Below, piece by piece: positions 9,213 to 17,263 of a DNA stretch of 64,000 bases. Origin of the DNA: Magnetospirillum sp. 15-1. GTDB taxonomy: Bacteria > Pseudomonadota > Alphaproteobacteria > Rhodospirillales > Magnetospirillaceae. The position numbers and the translations under genes are program-made. Positions within the stretch are counted from its first letter, which is position 1. Every line of letters starts with the position of its first letter. The stretch covers positions 267,055 to 331,054 of the forward strand of contig NZ_FXXN01000023.1 of the NCBI RefSeq assembly GCF_900184795.1. The letters run 5' to 3'. The notes under the pieces are model-generated. The model saw only the letters and a program-made list of their open reading frames with translations. It made no database searches and was not told where the DNA came from.

Positions 9213-9833
9213 CTACTCTCCCATGCTCCGGTCGGGGGCGCCGACCACCGCCAGAAACGGCGGCGCCAGCACCCGGTCGACGGGTAGCAGGGACGCCGCC
9301 TCGTCGAAGGCTTCCTGGGCACCGGCCAGGGCGGTGATGACCACCGCGTCGTGGGGGGCCAGGCCCGACAGCTCGGTGGCGACGCTCAGGCCGCGAAAGC
9401 CGCTTTGGCCGCCGGCCCGGTCGACCACGCCCACCAGGGTCACCGGCAGGTCGGTGGCGCACAGCAGCGCGATCTCGGTCAGGTCGCTCATGCCCCAAAG
9501 GGCGACGCGCGACCAGCCCGAATCGTGGCAGATCCGCAAAATCTCGTCCAATTGCTGGCGGGCGACGCGGAACAGCTGCAGGGATTGGGAGAAGTATTCG
9601 GCGGCCAGACGGCTTTTCTCGGCGAAGCCGGTGGGCGTCAGGTAATAGCCGTAGCGGTTGGCCGGAATCTGCTGGACCTTGATCAGGCCGGTGTTGACGC
9701 AACGGCGCAGATAGGCGTTGGCCAGTCCCAGGGCGATGCCCAGCTCGGTGGCGAGAAAGCGCTGGGTGACGCGGTCATCACGGGAAACGGCGCTTAGAAT
9801 GCCAAGGGTGATTTCATTGTTTTCTGGCGGCAT
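9213..9833 (-). CDS. Winged-helix regulator fused to a Rossmann-like domain
   Basis: 206 residues. Residues about 7-75 look like a winged helix (ITLGILSAVSRDDRVTQ, then a recognition-helix-like ELGIALGLANAYLRRCVNTGLI, then YYLTPTGF), as in EPS-locus regulators related to MarR. From about 105 a separate alpha/beta domain begins (VALWGMSDLTEIALL, VTLVGVVDRAG, HDAVVITAL). It resembles the C-terminal Rossmann half of sugar C-methyltransferases, suggesting nucleotide-sugar or nucleotide sensing. It is the first gene of the operon reading down to base 1. Its promoter overlaps a palindrome that recurs 25 kb away, so autoregulation and control of a second operon are plausible inferences. The ATG at 9833 follows a short leader. 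Confidence 0.75.
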   Translation of the reverse strand: MPPENNEITLGILSAVSRDDRVTQRFLATELGIALGLANAYLRRCVNTGLIKVQQIPANRYGYYLTPTGFAEKSRLAAEYFSQSLQLFRVARQQLDEILRICHDSGWSRVALWGMSDLTEIALLCATDLPVTLVGVVDRAGGQSGFRGLSVATELSGLAPHDAVVITALAGAQEAFDEAASLLPVDRVLAPPFLAVVGAPDRSMGE

Positions 9834-9850
9834 GGGCCGAACCGGATTTC

Positions 9851-9867
9851 TGTTCACCGCGCGAACA
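9851..9867. promoter_or_regulatory. 17-bp palindromic operator candidate, site 1
   Basis: On the minus strand it reads TGTTCGCGCGGTGAACA, an inverted repeat with TGTTC/GAACA outer arms. It overlaps the -10 hexamer of the regulator promoter by four bases, a position suited to repression. A copy identical at 16 of 17 bases lies at 34950-34966, placed the same way relative to another promoter. Confidence 0.7.
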
Positions 9868-9892
9868 TAGCCAGCCCGGCCCGCCTTGTCAA
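9864..9892 (-). promoter_or_regulatory. Sigma-70-type promoter for the regulator/neuBCA operon
   Basis: The minus strand carries TTGACA at 9892-9887, a 17-base spacer and TATGTT at 9869-9864. The predicted start is near 9857, about 24 bases before the regulator ATG. The promoter lies directly behind the hairpin that ends the upstream operon. Confidence 0.7.
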
Positions 9893-9897
9893 TGGAA

Positions 9898-9925
9898 GGG
9901 CCGGCGGGCCTTCCGGCGCCGGCCC
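9898..9925 (-). terminator. Hairpin terminator candidate after the AsnB-like gene
   Basis: Nine-base perfect arms (GGGCCGGCG at 9898-9906, CGCCGGCCC at 9917-9925) with a ten-base loop, eight bases after the stop codon of the minus-strand AsnB-like gene. There is no strong U-run, so termination may be inefficient or factor-assisted. The next promoter starts right after it, which supports an operon boundary. Confidence 0.55.
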
Positions 9926-9933
9926 GGTCGATG

Positions 9934-11808
9934 TCAGCCCTGGCCCTCGATGCTGTCGAGCCAGCATTCCACATTGGCCAGCTGCCACAGGAACATCATG
10001 TGGTTCTCGCGGGTGCCGTCGCCGTTGACCACGGCCAGATGGTCGTCGATCAGGGCCATGACCGCCGCCGGGTCGTAGATGCCGCGATCGCGGAATTTGG
10101 CCGAGGACACCCGGTCGCGCAGGGCTTCCAGGGTGCGGCCGCCGAACCAGCGGTGGGCGGGGGCGTTCCAGCCGGTCTTCTTGATGCGGGTGCGGGTGGC
10201 TTCGGGCAAGATGCCCCGCATGGCCCGGCGCAGCAGCTGCTTGGTGGCGCCGTCCTTGATCTTCAGGGTGGCGGGGACCCGGTACATGAACTCCACCAGC
10301 TCGTGGTCGAGGAAGGGGTCGTGATGCTCCAGCCCCATGGCGGTGCACTGACGGTCCTCGGCGCGCAGGCAGCAGGGCAGGGTCTCGCGGATCATGTCCT
10401 GATAGGTGCGGTTGCGCAGATAGCTGGTGAAGGGCTGGTCCATCACCGGCAGGAAGCCGGACAGATCGTGCCAGGACGGGTTCAGGGTGGGGTAGTAGCG
10501 GCGCATGCGGCCCAGATCGGGCAGGCAGCGGCCGAGATGGGCGGGATCGGTCAGGCGCGCCATCATGTCCTCGGCGACGGCGGCGTCCTTGTGATAGATG
10601 GGATGGTCGTGATGGCGGGCCCATTCGGCCACTTCGTGACGGACCTCGTCCTCGCGTCCGGCGGCGCGCAGATCGGCGAAGAACAGGGGGAAGTACTCGT
10701 ATTCCCCGGCGTTCAGCTCGTCGCCGCCCAGGCCGCCGAACAGCGCCCCGAACCCGTCGGCGGCGACCTGATCGCAGACCAGCAGATGGGACAGCCAGGT
10801 GGCGGTGGCCACCGGCTCGTCATGGGTGCGCACCAGCCGGTCGATCAGGCCGAACAGGTCGATGTCGTCGCCCAGCTCCACCGGATGCCACTGGCTGACC
10901 TTCTCCACCACCACGTCTTGAATCTCGTGGCGCTCGTCGAAGGTGGCGTCGGCATAGACGCTGGAGACGGCGTGCTGCTTCTCGCCGGTGATCTCGGCGG
11001 CGCAGCACAGCACCGACGAGGAATCCAGGCCGCCCGACAGTGTGAAGGCCGGGTTGCTGGAGGCCTTGACTCGGCGGCCCACCGCCGTCAGCAGCTGGGC
11101 ACGGTAGCGCTCGGCCAGGGATTCGGCGTCGCTTTCGGCGAATTCTGGCTGCTCGGTCAGGCTCCACCACGCCTGGGGGGCGGGGCAGGACCCGGCGCTC
11201 AGCTCCACCCCATGGGCGGCGGGCAGCTGGCGGATGGCGGCGTAGGGCGATTCCTCGCGCGGATTGTCGAACACCCGATAATGGGAGGCGGCGAAGCGGG
11301 CGACGAAGGCGCGGTTGACCTCCTTGGGCAGCTCGGGCAGGGCCAGCAGGGCGCGGGGCTGGGAGGCGAAGGTGATGCCGTCGGCCACCGGCGCCCAGTA
11401 CAGGGGCTTGACCCCGAAGCGGTCGCGGCCCAGCCACAGCCGGCCCTGGGCGGCGTCGAACACCGCCACGGCGAAATCGCCCACCAGCCGCGACAGGGCT
11501 CCGGCAAAGCCGTAGCGGCGGGTCAGGGCGGCGATCAGGGCGGCGTCGTCGCCCGCCGCCAGACCTTCCGCCGCCGCCAGCTCGGCATGGTTCAGCACCC
11601 GCCCGTCCAGGCAGACCAGCAGGCCGTCGGCCAGGGTCAGGCCGCCGCCGATGGCGCCGCCGGCAAAGGCGGTGCGGCCGAACAGGGCGGAGCCGGCCGC
11701 CAGCACTTTCTTGTCCGGGCCGGGCAGGGGCGCCAGCATGCGGTCGGCCAAGGCCCGGTCACTGGGGCGGGCGGCGGTAAAACGGACAAGGCCTGCGATT
11801 CGGGACAT
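9934..11808 (-). CDS. AsnB-type amidotransferase homologue lacking the glutaminase cysteine
   Basis: 624 residues with the two-domain layout of glutamine-dependent asparagine synthetase. The C-terminal synthetase domain keeps the ATP pyrophosphatase loop SGGLDSSS at 258-265 and GGLGGDELNAGEYE. The N-terminal domain begins MSRIAGL, where active enzymes begin MCGIAG, so the catalytic Cys2 is gone, and the usual YNGE oxyanion segment reads LDGR (about 73-76). By family knowledge such proteins use free ammonia or another nucleophile, as beta-lactam synthetase does. Its task here is unknown: possibly amide formation on a uronic or nonulosonic acid, fed by HisH or another AsnB. The ATG at 11808 follows four copies of a short repeat. 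It is the last gene before the hairpin at 9898. Confidence 0.85.
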   Translation of the reverse strand: MSRIAGLVRFTAARPSDRALADRMLAPLPGPDKKVLAAGSALFGRTAFAGGAIGGGLTLADGLLVCLDGRVLNHAELAAAEGLAAGDDAALIAALTRRYGFAGALSRLVGDFAVAVFDAAQGRLWLGRDRFGVKPLYWAPVADGITFASQPRALLALPELPKEVNRAFVARFAASHYRVFDNPREESPYAAIRQLPAAHGVELSAGSCPAPQAWWSLTEQPEFAESDAESLAERYRAQLLTAVGRRVKASSNPAFTLSGGLDSSSVLCCAAEITGEKQHAVSSVYADATFDERHEIQDVVVEKVSQWHPVELGDDIDLFGLIDRLVRTHDEPVATATWLSHLLVCDQVAADGFGALFGGLGGDELNAGEYEYFPLFFADLRAAGREDEVRHEVAEWARHHDHPIYHKDAAVAEDMMARLTDPAHLGRCLPDLGRMRRYYPTLNPSWHDLSGFLPVMDQPFTSYLRNRTYQDMIRETLPCCLRAEDRQCTAMGLEHHDPFLDHELVEFMYRVPATLKIKDGATKQLLRRAMRGILPEATRTRIKKTGWNAPAHRWFGGRTLEALRDRVSSAKFRDRGIYDPAAVMALIDDHLAVVNGDGTRENHMMFLWQLANVECWLDSIEGQG

Positions 11809-11820
11809 GGTCTTCTCGAT

Positions 11821-11866
11821 CAGGAAAAAGGGCAGGAAAAAGGGCAGGATAAAGAGGGCAGGAAAG
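11821..11866. repeat. Short tandem repeat upstream of the AsnB-like gene
   Basis: On the plus strand, two perfect copies of CAGGAAAAAGGG (11821-11832 and 11833-11844) are followed by a 14-base variant (11845-11858) and a partial copy (11859-11866). It fills most of the 59-base gap between the methyltransferase stop and the AsnB-like start. Copy-number slippage could alter translational spacing. Confidence 0.85.
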
Positions 11867-11867
11867 T

Positions 11868-12578
11868 CTAGACGGTACGGACCGCCACCAGGAAGCTCCA
11901 CCAATGGGGATAGCCGATGACGTCCTCGGGCTGGCCGCCGGTGCGCCGGTCGGTCACCTGGCGCACCGAGAAGCCGTAGCTTTCCACGAAGGCAGTGATC
12001 TCGGCGCGGTCATAGGCGTTGACGTGCACCTTGAGGTCGACACCCTCGTCCAGGAAATTGTCGCGCACATAGGCGTAGCGGGCGCCGTCGGTGATGGATT
12101 CCCGCAAGATCAGCGAGCGGCCCGCCGCCTTCAGCAAGCGTTCCAGCGGCCGGTGGTAATTGTCCAGGTTGGACAGCAGGTTCATGCACAGCACATGGTC
12201 GGCCCGGCCCTGGAAATCTTCCAGGCGCAGGACGCGCAGGCGTTCGGCGGGCAGGCCGAAGGCCGGCAATTCCCGCTGGCCGATGGCGATCAGCGACGGG
12301 CTGGCGTCGAAGCCGTGATAGGCGACCGGCAGGGCGCGGCGGCGCAGGGAATGAAAGAAATAGCCGCTGCCGCAGCCCGCATCCAGCAGGCTGTCGCCGG
12401 GCCGCAGCAGGGGCGCCAGCAATTCGGCGGCCTGGGCGGCGCAGGTCATCTCCTCGGCCTCGTCGCGGGCGCGGGCGGCGTACAGCTCGCGCACCGTCCG
12501 GCTGTGCTCCCAGATATTGTGGGCCAGCCAGCCGTCGTCTTGCCAAATGGGATCGGGCCAAATGGGATCGGCGGCCAT
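11868..12578 (-). CDS. Class I SAM-dependent methyltransferase
   Basis: 236 residues. The SAM-binding loop LLDAGCGSGYFF lies at about 64-75, followed by GFDASPSLI (the acidic ribose-binding strand) and VLCMNLLSNLD (motif IV region). No extra domain is seen. Thirteen bases separate it from the methyltransferase upstream, and it is the last of four consecutive methyltransferase genes, each of a different subtype. By context the acceptor is a sugar hydroxyl, amino or carboxyl group of the glycan or its precursor, but nothing in the sequence shows which. The N-terminus contains a small internal duplication (PIWPDPIW). An ATG at 12578 is the only sensible start. Confidence 0.83.
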   Translation of the reverse strand: MAADPIWPDPIWQDDGWLAHNIWEHSRTVRELYAARARDEAEEMTCAAQAAELLAPLLRPGDSLLDAGCGSGYFFHSLRRRALPVAYHGFDASPSLIAIGQRELPAFGLPAERLRVLRLEDFQGRADHVLCMNLLSNLDNYHRPLERLLKAAGRSLILRESITDGARYAYVRDNFLDEGVDLKVHVNAYDRAEITAFVESYGFSVRQVTDRRTGGQPEDVIGYPHWWSFLVAVRTV

Positions 12579-12591
12579 GGGCGCGAATCCC

Positions 12592-13515
12592 TTACGCCGC
12601 CCGGCGGCCGACGAGGATGAAGGCCGAGGCCATGAAATGGCCGCGCCAGTCCTCGGGGGCTTCCATGGCGACGCTCTGGCGGCGGAACAGGGAAGGCACG
12701 GCCTTCTCCAGCATGGGGGGCAGGGCGTGGTAGTGATAGAACAGGGTCCGCACCTCGGTCAGGCCCGCCGCCTCGGCGGCGGCGCGCATCTCGAACGGAT
12801 TGTGGGTGCGCGACAGCACCTCGTCATAGCCGGGCTCGTCGGCATAGCCCTTGCGCAGGGGCGGCAGGTCCATGCGGAAGCGCTGGTCCAGCTCGGCCAG
12901 GGCGGAATCCAGGGCGGCGCGCTCGGCCTCGTCGCCGGCCGCCGCCTTCAGTCCAGCCTCGTGGATCAGGGTGTCGCGGAACAGTTCGCGGCTGTAGCGG
13001 TTGAGAGTGAACAGGGCGAACAGCTCATTGCGGGCCTCCACGGCGATCAGGCCGCCCGGGCGCACGCAATCGCGCAGATGCTCCAGCACCACCCGGTCCG
13101 CGGCCTGAGGGATATGGGGCAGGACGCCGAAGCACAGGGCCAGGTCCATGCCGCTGACCGGCGCGAAGGCCTTGACCGGAGCGAAGGCCTGGGGGTCGAG
13201 CACGCTGCCTTCCCAGACATGGCTCTCGGGCACGCCCTGGCCGCCGAGAACGCGGCGGGCCTCGCGCACCATTTCCGGGGTGAGGTCGAAGCCATAGCGG
13301 TCCAGCCCCGGCAGGGCCAGGTCGCGCAGCATGGAGGCGGGGCCGCAGCCGGCGTCAAGGACCGTGCGCGCCTTCTCCCGGCTCAGCAGGTCGCGGACGA
13401 TACCGGTATGGATGGGAGGATAGGCGCCGTCGGCCTGGTAGTAATCGGCGTAATAGCGCTCGCCCCAGGTGCTGTAGCAATGGCGAACGGAAGATTCCAG
13501 CGCGTCACGGTCCAT
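12592..13515 (-). CDS. Class I SAM-dependent methyltransferase
   Basis: 307 residues. The SAM site TVLDAGCGPASML lies at about 51-63, followed by GFDLTPEMV and LCFGVLPHI; the second half has a long helical insert before the C-terminal strands. The frame stays open far upstream, but that part lies in the next gene; the ATG at 13515 lies 14 bases after the upstream stop and directly precedes the first conserved helix. It is one of four adjacent methyltransferases with little similarity to each other, which argues for four different acceptor positions rather than duplication. Specific function is not predictable. Confidence 0.82.
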   Translation of the reverse strand: MDRDALESSVRHCYSTWGERYYADYYQADGAYPPIHTGIVRDLLSREKARTVLDAGCGPASMLRDLALPGLDRYGFDLTPEMVREARRVLGGQGVPESHVWEGSVLDPQAFAPVKAFAPVSGMDLALCFGVLPHIPQAADRVVLEHLRDCVRPGGLIAVEARNELFALFTLNRYSRELFRDTLIHEAGLKAAAGDEAERAALDSALAELDQRFRMDLPPLRKGYADEPGYDEVLSRTHNPFEMRAAAEAAGLTEVRTLFYHYHALPPMLEKAVPSLFRRQSVAMEAPEDWRGHFMASAFILVGRRAA

Positions 13516-13529
13516 GATCGGTTCCGGCC

Positions 13530-14609
13530 CTATTCCGGCCTGCGGGCGGCAAGCCACATGTGCGACGACAATCCGTTCTCGGCCAGGAAGTGCTGGAACG
13601 GCCAGCCCAGGCGCTCCCATTCGTCCACCAGCACCCGTTGCAGGAAGGGGTCGAGGACGATGTCGCCGGCCAGGGCGGCGTCGCGCACCAGCTCGGCATC
13701 CAGGCGGCCCGGAGTCTGGACGCTGAGAATCTCGAAGCCGGCATCGCGCACCAGCCGCGACAGGGAGTCGGGATTGAACAGGTTGACGTGCTCGGCATCC
13801 ACGGCCAGGGCCTTGCCGCCCAGCAGCGCCATGTCGAAGCCCTCGCCGTTGGGGCAGGACAGGATCAGCAGGCCGCCCGGCGCCACCACGTTGCGGATGC
13901 CGCGCACGAAGCGGGCGGGCTCGAACAGATGCTCGATGACCTCGAAGGCGCAGACAACGTCGGCGCGGTCGACGGCGCCGTCCAGATCCTCGATGCGCTT
14001 CTCGATGACCTCGACGCCGCGCTGGCGGCAGGCCGCGGCCATTTCCGGCGTCGGCTCCACCGCCACCACCCGGCGGAAGGCGCCCGACTGGGTCGCCACC
14101 GAGGAAAAGGTGCCGAAGCCCGGCCCCACTTCCAAAAGCGTGCCGCGATCGATGCCGAAGCGGTCGCAATATTCCGCCACCCGGGCCAGCCAGGGCTTGT
14201 GGATCTTCTCGCGCCGGGTGTCTTCCGAGGCGGGGAAGATGTGCTCGGCCCAATAGGCGTAGTTTTCCGAATTGGCGTAGTAATCGGCCATCAGCGCTTC
14301 CGACGGGCGCGGGCTCATATAGACCGTGCGGCATTCGGGGCAGCGCTGGAAGGCGAAGCCGAACTTGGCGAAGGCATGGTCGGGGCGGTCGGTGCCGCAG
14401 GCTGGGCAGGCCACCGCCACCAGCTGGTCGTCATGCTGGTGCAGGCGGACGATGTCGCGGGCGAAGGCGGCCTCCTGGCCGGCCAGCAGATCGTCGGGGC
14501 ACAATTCATGCTCGGACAGACGTTGGCCCAGGGGCAAATCGTCCTGTGAAGGGGGCGCGACAGGGCCGGTCATGGCAATCCGATTGGTTTGGCGATAATC
14601 GCCGGACAT
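13530..14609 (-). CDS. SAM-dependent methyltransferase with N-terminal zinc ribbon
   Basis: 359 residues. CPACGTDRPDHAF and RCPECRTVYMSPRPS (about residues 56-90) form a four-cysteine zinc ribbon of the kind seen before sugar methyltransferase domains. The SAM domain follows with LLEVGPGFGTFSS, AVEPTPEM and CAFEVIEHL. EVIEHL is typical of the Methyltransf_23 group. The ATG at 14609 shares one base with the preceding stop (TAATG); an in-frame ATG at 14573 is possible. The acceptor is unknown, and a sugar of the locus glycan is inferred from context. Confidence 0.84.
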   Translation of the reverse strand: MSGDYRQTNRIAMTGPVAPPSQDDLPLGQRLSEHELCPDDLLAGQEAAFARDIVRLHQHDDQLVAVACPACGTDRPDHAFAKFGFAFQRCPECRTVYMSPRPSEALMADYYANSENYAYWAEHIFPASEDTRREKIHKPWLARVAEYCDRFGIDRGTLLEVGPGFGTFSSVATQSGAFRRVVAVEPTPEMAAACRQRGVEVIEKRIEDLDGAVDRADVVCAFEVIEHLFEPARFVRGIRNVVAPGGLLILSCPNGEGFDMALLGGKALAVDAEHVNLFNPDSLSRLVRDAGFEILSVQTPGRLDAELVRDAALAGDIVLDPFLQRVLVDEWERLGWPFQHFLAENGLSSHMWLAARRPE

Positions 14610-15472
14610 TACGCGTCCCGATCCCAGAGGTCGAGCATTTCCGGGCGCGCGGCATAGGCGTAAACCGTCAGCTTGCCGCTGGGCTCGATGATGCGCTCGA
14701 CCGAAAGGCAGACCAGACCGGCGGCCCTCACCATGCGGGCCAGGCTTTCCGGGCCGTGCAGATGACGGTGAAGCGCGCCAAGGATGTTGTCGGTGCCGGG
14801 CCGGCGCTGGGTGGTGAGGCGATCTGGGACCTCGACATAAAGCAGACCGCCCGGGAGCAGAGAACGGGCCGCCTCTGCCAGAAAGGCGACGGGCTCGTCG
14901 ATGTGCTCGATCACCTTGTTCAAGGTGACGAGATCGAAACGGCCGATGTCGCGTTGGATGGGGAAGCATTCATTGATGACGGTGAACAGGCCCAGCGCTT
15001 CGAGGTGCCGGGCGGCGCGGGGATCGGGCTCGACGCCCATGGCCTCGGCGATGCGCGGGCTGGCACGCAGCATGCCGCTGAGGAAGACGCCCGTGCCCGC
15101 ACCGATGTCCAGCACCCGCCAGGAGCCGTCCCGCGTCGTCGGGAAACTCTCCAGGGTGGAGATCATGCGTGCCACGCGTCCGGCATTGTCCGAGCCCTGG
15201 GGCGGCAAGGACATGACCTTGTCGTATTTCTGGCGGATATCGCTGCCGGCGAAATCGATTTCGTAATAGCTGCTTTCGATGGCGGCCAGCTTTTCGCGGC
15301 TTTCCGGCGGCAGAACGTTGATGGCGGCACCACAATTGGGACAGTCCCGCCATGTCCGGCGATAGCCGGCCGACGGGATGCCGCAGCCCAGCTCAAAGCG
15401 ATCGGGGGACGTGATGACGATAAGTTCATCGCCTAGGGGGAAATTGCAGATGGTGCATTTCATCTCAGGCAT
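14609..15472 (-). CDS. SAM-dependent methyltransferase with N-terminal zinc ribbon
   Basis: 287 residues. A compact zinc-ribbon head (CTICNF, then DCPNCGAAIN at about 43-52) is followed by VLDIGAGTGVFLSGM, GVEPDPRAARHL, TLNKVIEHIDEP and VEVPDR. The same order and several of the same phrases (SDNAGRV, DIGAG.GVF, LNKVIEH, EPSGK) recur in the methyltransferase at 27869-28693, so the two are paralogues serving the two halves of the locus. It sits only four bases after the ABC transporter gene, but its base composition is that of the GC-rich surroundings, unlike the transporter. Confidence 0.84.
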   Translation of the reverse strand: MPEMKCTICNFPLGDELIVITSPDRFELGCGIPSAGYRRTWRDCPNCGAAINVLPPESREKLAAIESSYYEIDFAGSDIRQKYDKVMSLPPQGSDNAGRVARMISTLESFPTTRDGSWRVLDIGAGTGVFLSGMLRASPRIAEAMGVEPDPRAARHLEALGLFTVINECFPIQRDIGRFDLVTLNKVIEHIDEPVAFLAEAARSLLPGGLLYVEVPDRLTTQRRPGTDNILGALHRHLHGPESLARMVRAAGLVCLSVERIIEPSGKLTVYAYAARPEMLDLWDRDA

Positions 15473-15475
15473 CCT

Positions 15476-17263
15476 CTATCTCACGTCCGTAGTCATATTC
15501 AATATATCGACCATAGCCCTGAATCGATTGTTGTTGGTATATAGCTGATCAAATGTGCCAATGTCGGCGATATGTCCATCCTCCATCATGGCTAATTTAT
15601 CAAAACACTTCACAAGACTTATGCGGTGGGCGATCATGATGATATTTTTCTTGCCACGTAGTGCGGCAATAGTTCCAGAGATTTGGGCTTCCGTGACGGC
15701 GTCCAGCGCAGATGTCGGCTCATCCATGATGATGATGGGGGCATCCCTGTAAAGGGCACGGGCAATGCCCAGGCGCTGACGTTCTCCCCCGGATAGACCA
15801 AGGCCGTCCTCGCCCATCAGCGAATCGAGTCCATTGGGGAGTCGGGCGATCACTTCATTCAGGGCAGCATCGCCTACGGCCCGAAGAAGGGCGTCATGGT
15901 CGATGATATCGGCTCCCAGCGCGATGTTTTTCGCCAGGGTATCGTGGACAATGAAGGGGTCCTGGGGGACATAGGTGAACAGGTCTCTGGGGAACGAATC
16001 AAGCGGTTGGCCGTTCATGGTTAATGCGCCGCTGTGGTGACGTATCAACCCCAGCAGAAGGTCGACCAGGGTGGTCTTTCCCGCACCCGACAATCCGACC
16101 AGTGCCAAATGCTCGCCGGCCTTCAAATCCAGATTGATGTCGCGCAGGGCAGGTCTGGATTGTCCATCATAGAAAAATCCAACATTTCGCAATGACAACG
16201 AATTGAAGGCATCATGTCTGTGTGTGTCATTATCTGCACCCTCACCCGAGGGCAAATTCATGTCTTCTGAAACGGAAGCCAAAGCGGCTTCCGAGAAGCG
16301 CATGTAATTGATGTTTCCAATGATATTAACAATCTGCGGCAGAAGTCGAATTGCCGCTCCCGCGAACAAGATCATTCCTGGAATAATAGATGAAGCCTCT
16401 ACCCCAGTGCTGAATGCAATACTGATGACGGTTAATATGCCTGTTATGATGGATGCTTCAAGTATAAGCTTCGGAAGCTGCTGCACCAGAGAGTTTTTGA
16501 CGTTTATGTCGAGGAACTCGTTAAGCGCGGATCGGAAGCGATCTGCAAAATATTTTTCAAGGCCATAAACTTTTACGATTTTCACACCGCGCAACGGCTC
16601 GCGGGCAGCCTGCCACATATGTTCCGATGCGGTCATCATGCGAAGGCCCCAGCGGCTTAGAATGGGGCGAAAAAACAATATGAAAGAGCCGCCCAGAACA
16701 AAGAGAAAGGCCGCGGCAAAGGCGGTTTCCTCAGGCTTCAGCCACGCCATGGTCAGAAGAAGAAAGCTAAGTGTTATCAGTGATGTAGCAATATCCAGGG
16801 AGCCAACAATAATATGTTGACCAACCTGACCCGTCCCGGAAACAACAGCATTAAGCAAATATGACGAGCCGCGTTTCATATGCCAGACTAAAGGCTGGTG
16901 CATATAGGAGTTAAAGAGGCGGGATGCCAGACTATCTTGAATTCTGCGGCGAAATGCGACGGATATCCACCCGGCAAGAAGGAGGACACCCGCACGTACG
17001 ACAAATGCAAAAATCACCAACACACTAAGGATGGCAAGATACTTGTGTATGGGAGGAAAGCCGGTGAAGCGATAGAGGGCGCCCAGGAACGGCAGATCGG
17101 CAATCTGCCCCGGATTCATGGAGGTATAGAAAAAGCCAAAGACAAGGGCCAAACCCATGGCTTCCAGGGTCGAAGACATCATTGATGATGCAAAATACGC
17201 CCACACCCAGGAACGGTCCTGGCGTTCGAGAAGAGCGAAAGCCCGTCTAATCTGAGGAAACAT
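15476..17263 (-). CDS. ABC transporter, fused permease and ATPase, probable lipid-linked glycan flippase
   Basis: 595 residues. An N-terminal membrane domain has about six helices (for example residues 80-100 and 160-200). The ATPase domain follows with Walker A GLSGAGKT at 390-397, Q-loop PQDPF, signature LSGGERQ at 490-496 and Walker B IIIMDEP at 510-516. The architecture matches MsbA/PglK-type half transporters, and PglK-like members flip undecaprenyl-linked oligosaccharides. No Wzx is visible in the window, so this may be the exporter for one of the glycans. Its sequence is clearly more AT-rich (about 47% GC in one sampled 60-base line) than the flanking genes, suggesting separate acquisition. 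It directly abuts the amidotransferase stop. Confidence 0.88.
   Translation of the reverse strand: MFPQIRRAFALLERQDRSWVWAYFASSMMSSTLEAMGLALVFGFFYTSMNPGQIADLPFLGALYRFTGFPPIHKYLAILSVLVIFAFVVRAGVLLLAGWISVAFRRRIQDSLASRLFNSYMHQPLVWHMKRGSSYLLNAVVSGTGQVGQHIIVGSLDIATSLITLSFLLLTMAWLKPEETAFAAAFLFVLGGSFILFFRPILSRWGLRMMTASEHMWQAAREPLRGVKIVKVYGLEKYFADRFRSALNEFLDINVKNSLVQQLPKLILEASIITGILTVISIAFSTGVEASSIIPGMILFAGAAIRLLPQIVNIIGNINYMRFSEAALASVSEDMNLPSGEGADNDTHRHDAFNSLSLRNVGFFYDGQSRPALRDINLDLKAGEHLALVGLSGAGKTTLVDLLLGLIRHHSGALTMNGQPLDSFPRDLFTYVPQDPFIVHDTLAKNIALGADIIDHDALLRAVGDAALNEVIARLPNGLDSLMGEDGLGLSGGERQRLGIARALYRDAPIIIMDEPTSALDAVTEAQISGTIAALRGKKNIIMIAHRISLVKCFDKLAMMEDGHIADIGTFDQLYTNNNRFRAMVDILNMTTDVR

Noticed and set aside
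9886-11871. Long plus-strand open frame opposite the AsnB-like gene (and similar ones at 17417-19537, 42161-43993, 57469-59544)
   Set aside because: Low-complexity, Gly/Ala/His/Gln-rich translations typical of antisense frames in GC-rich genes; no domain motifs, while the opposite strand encodes clear enzymes.
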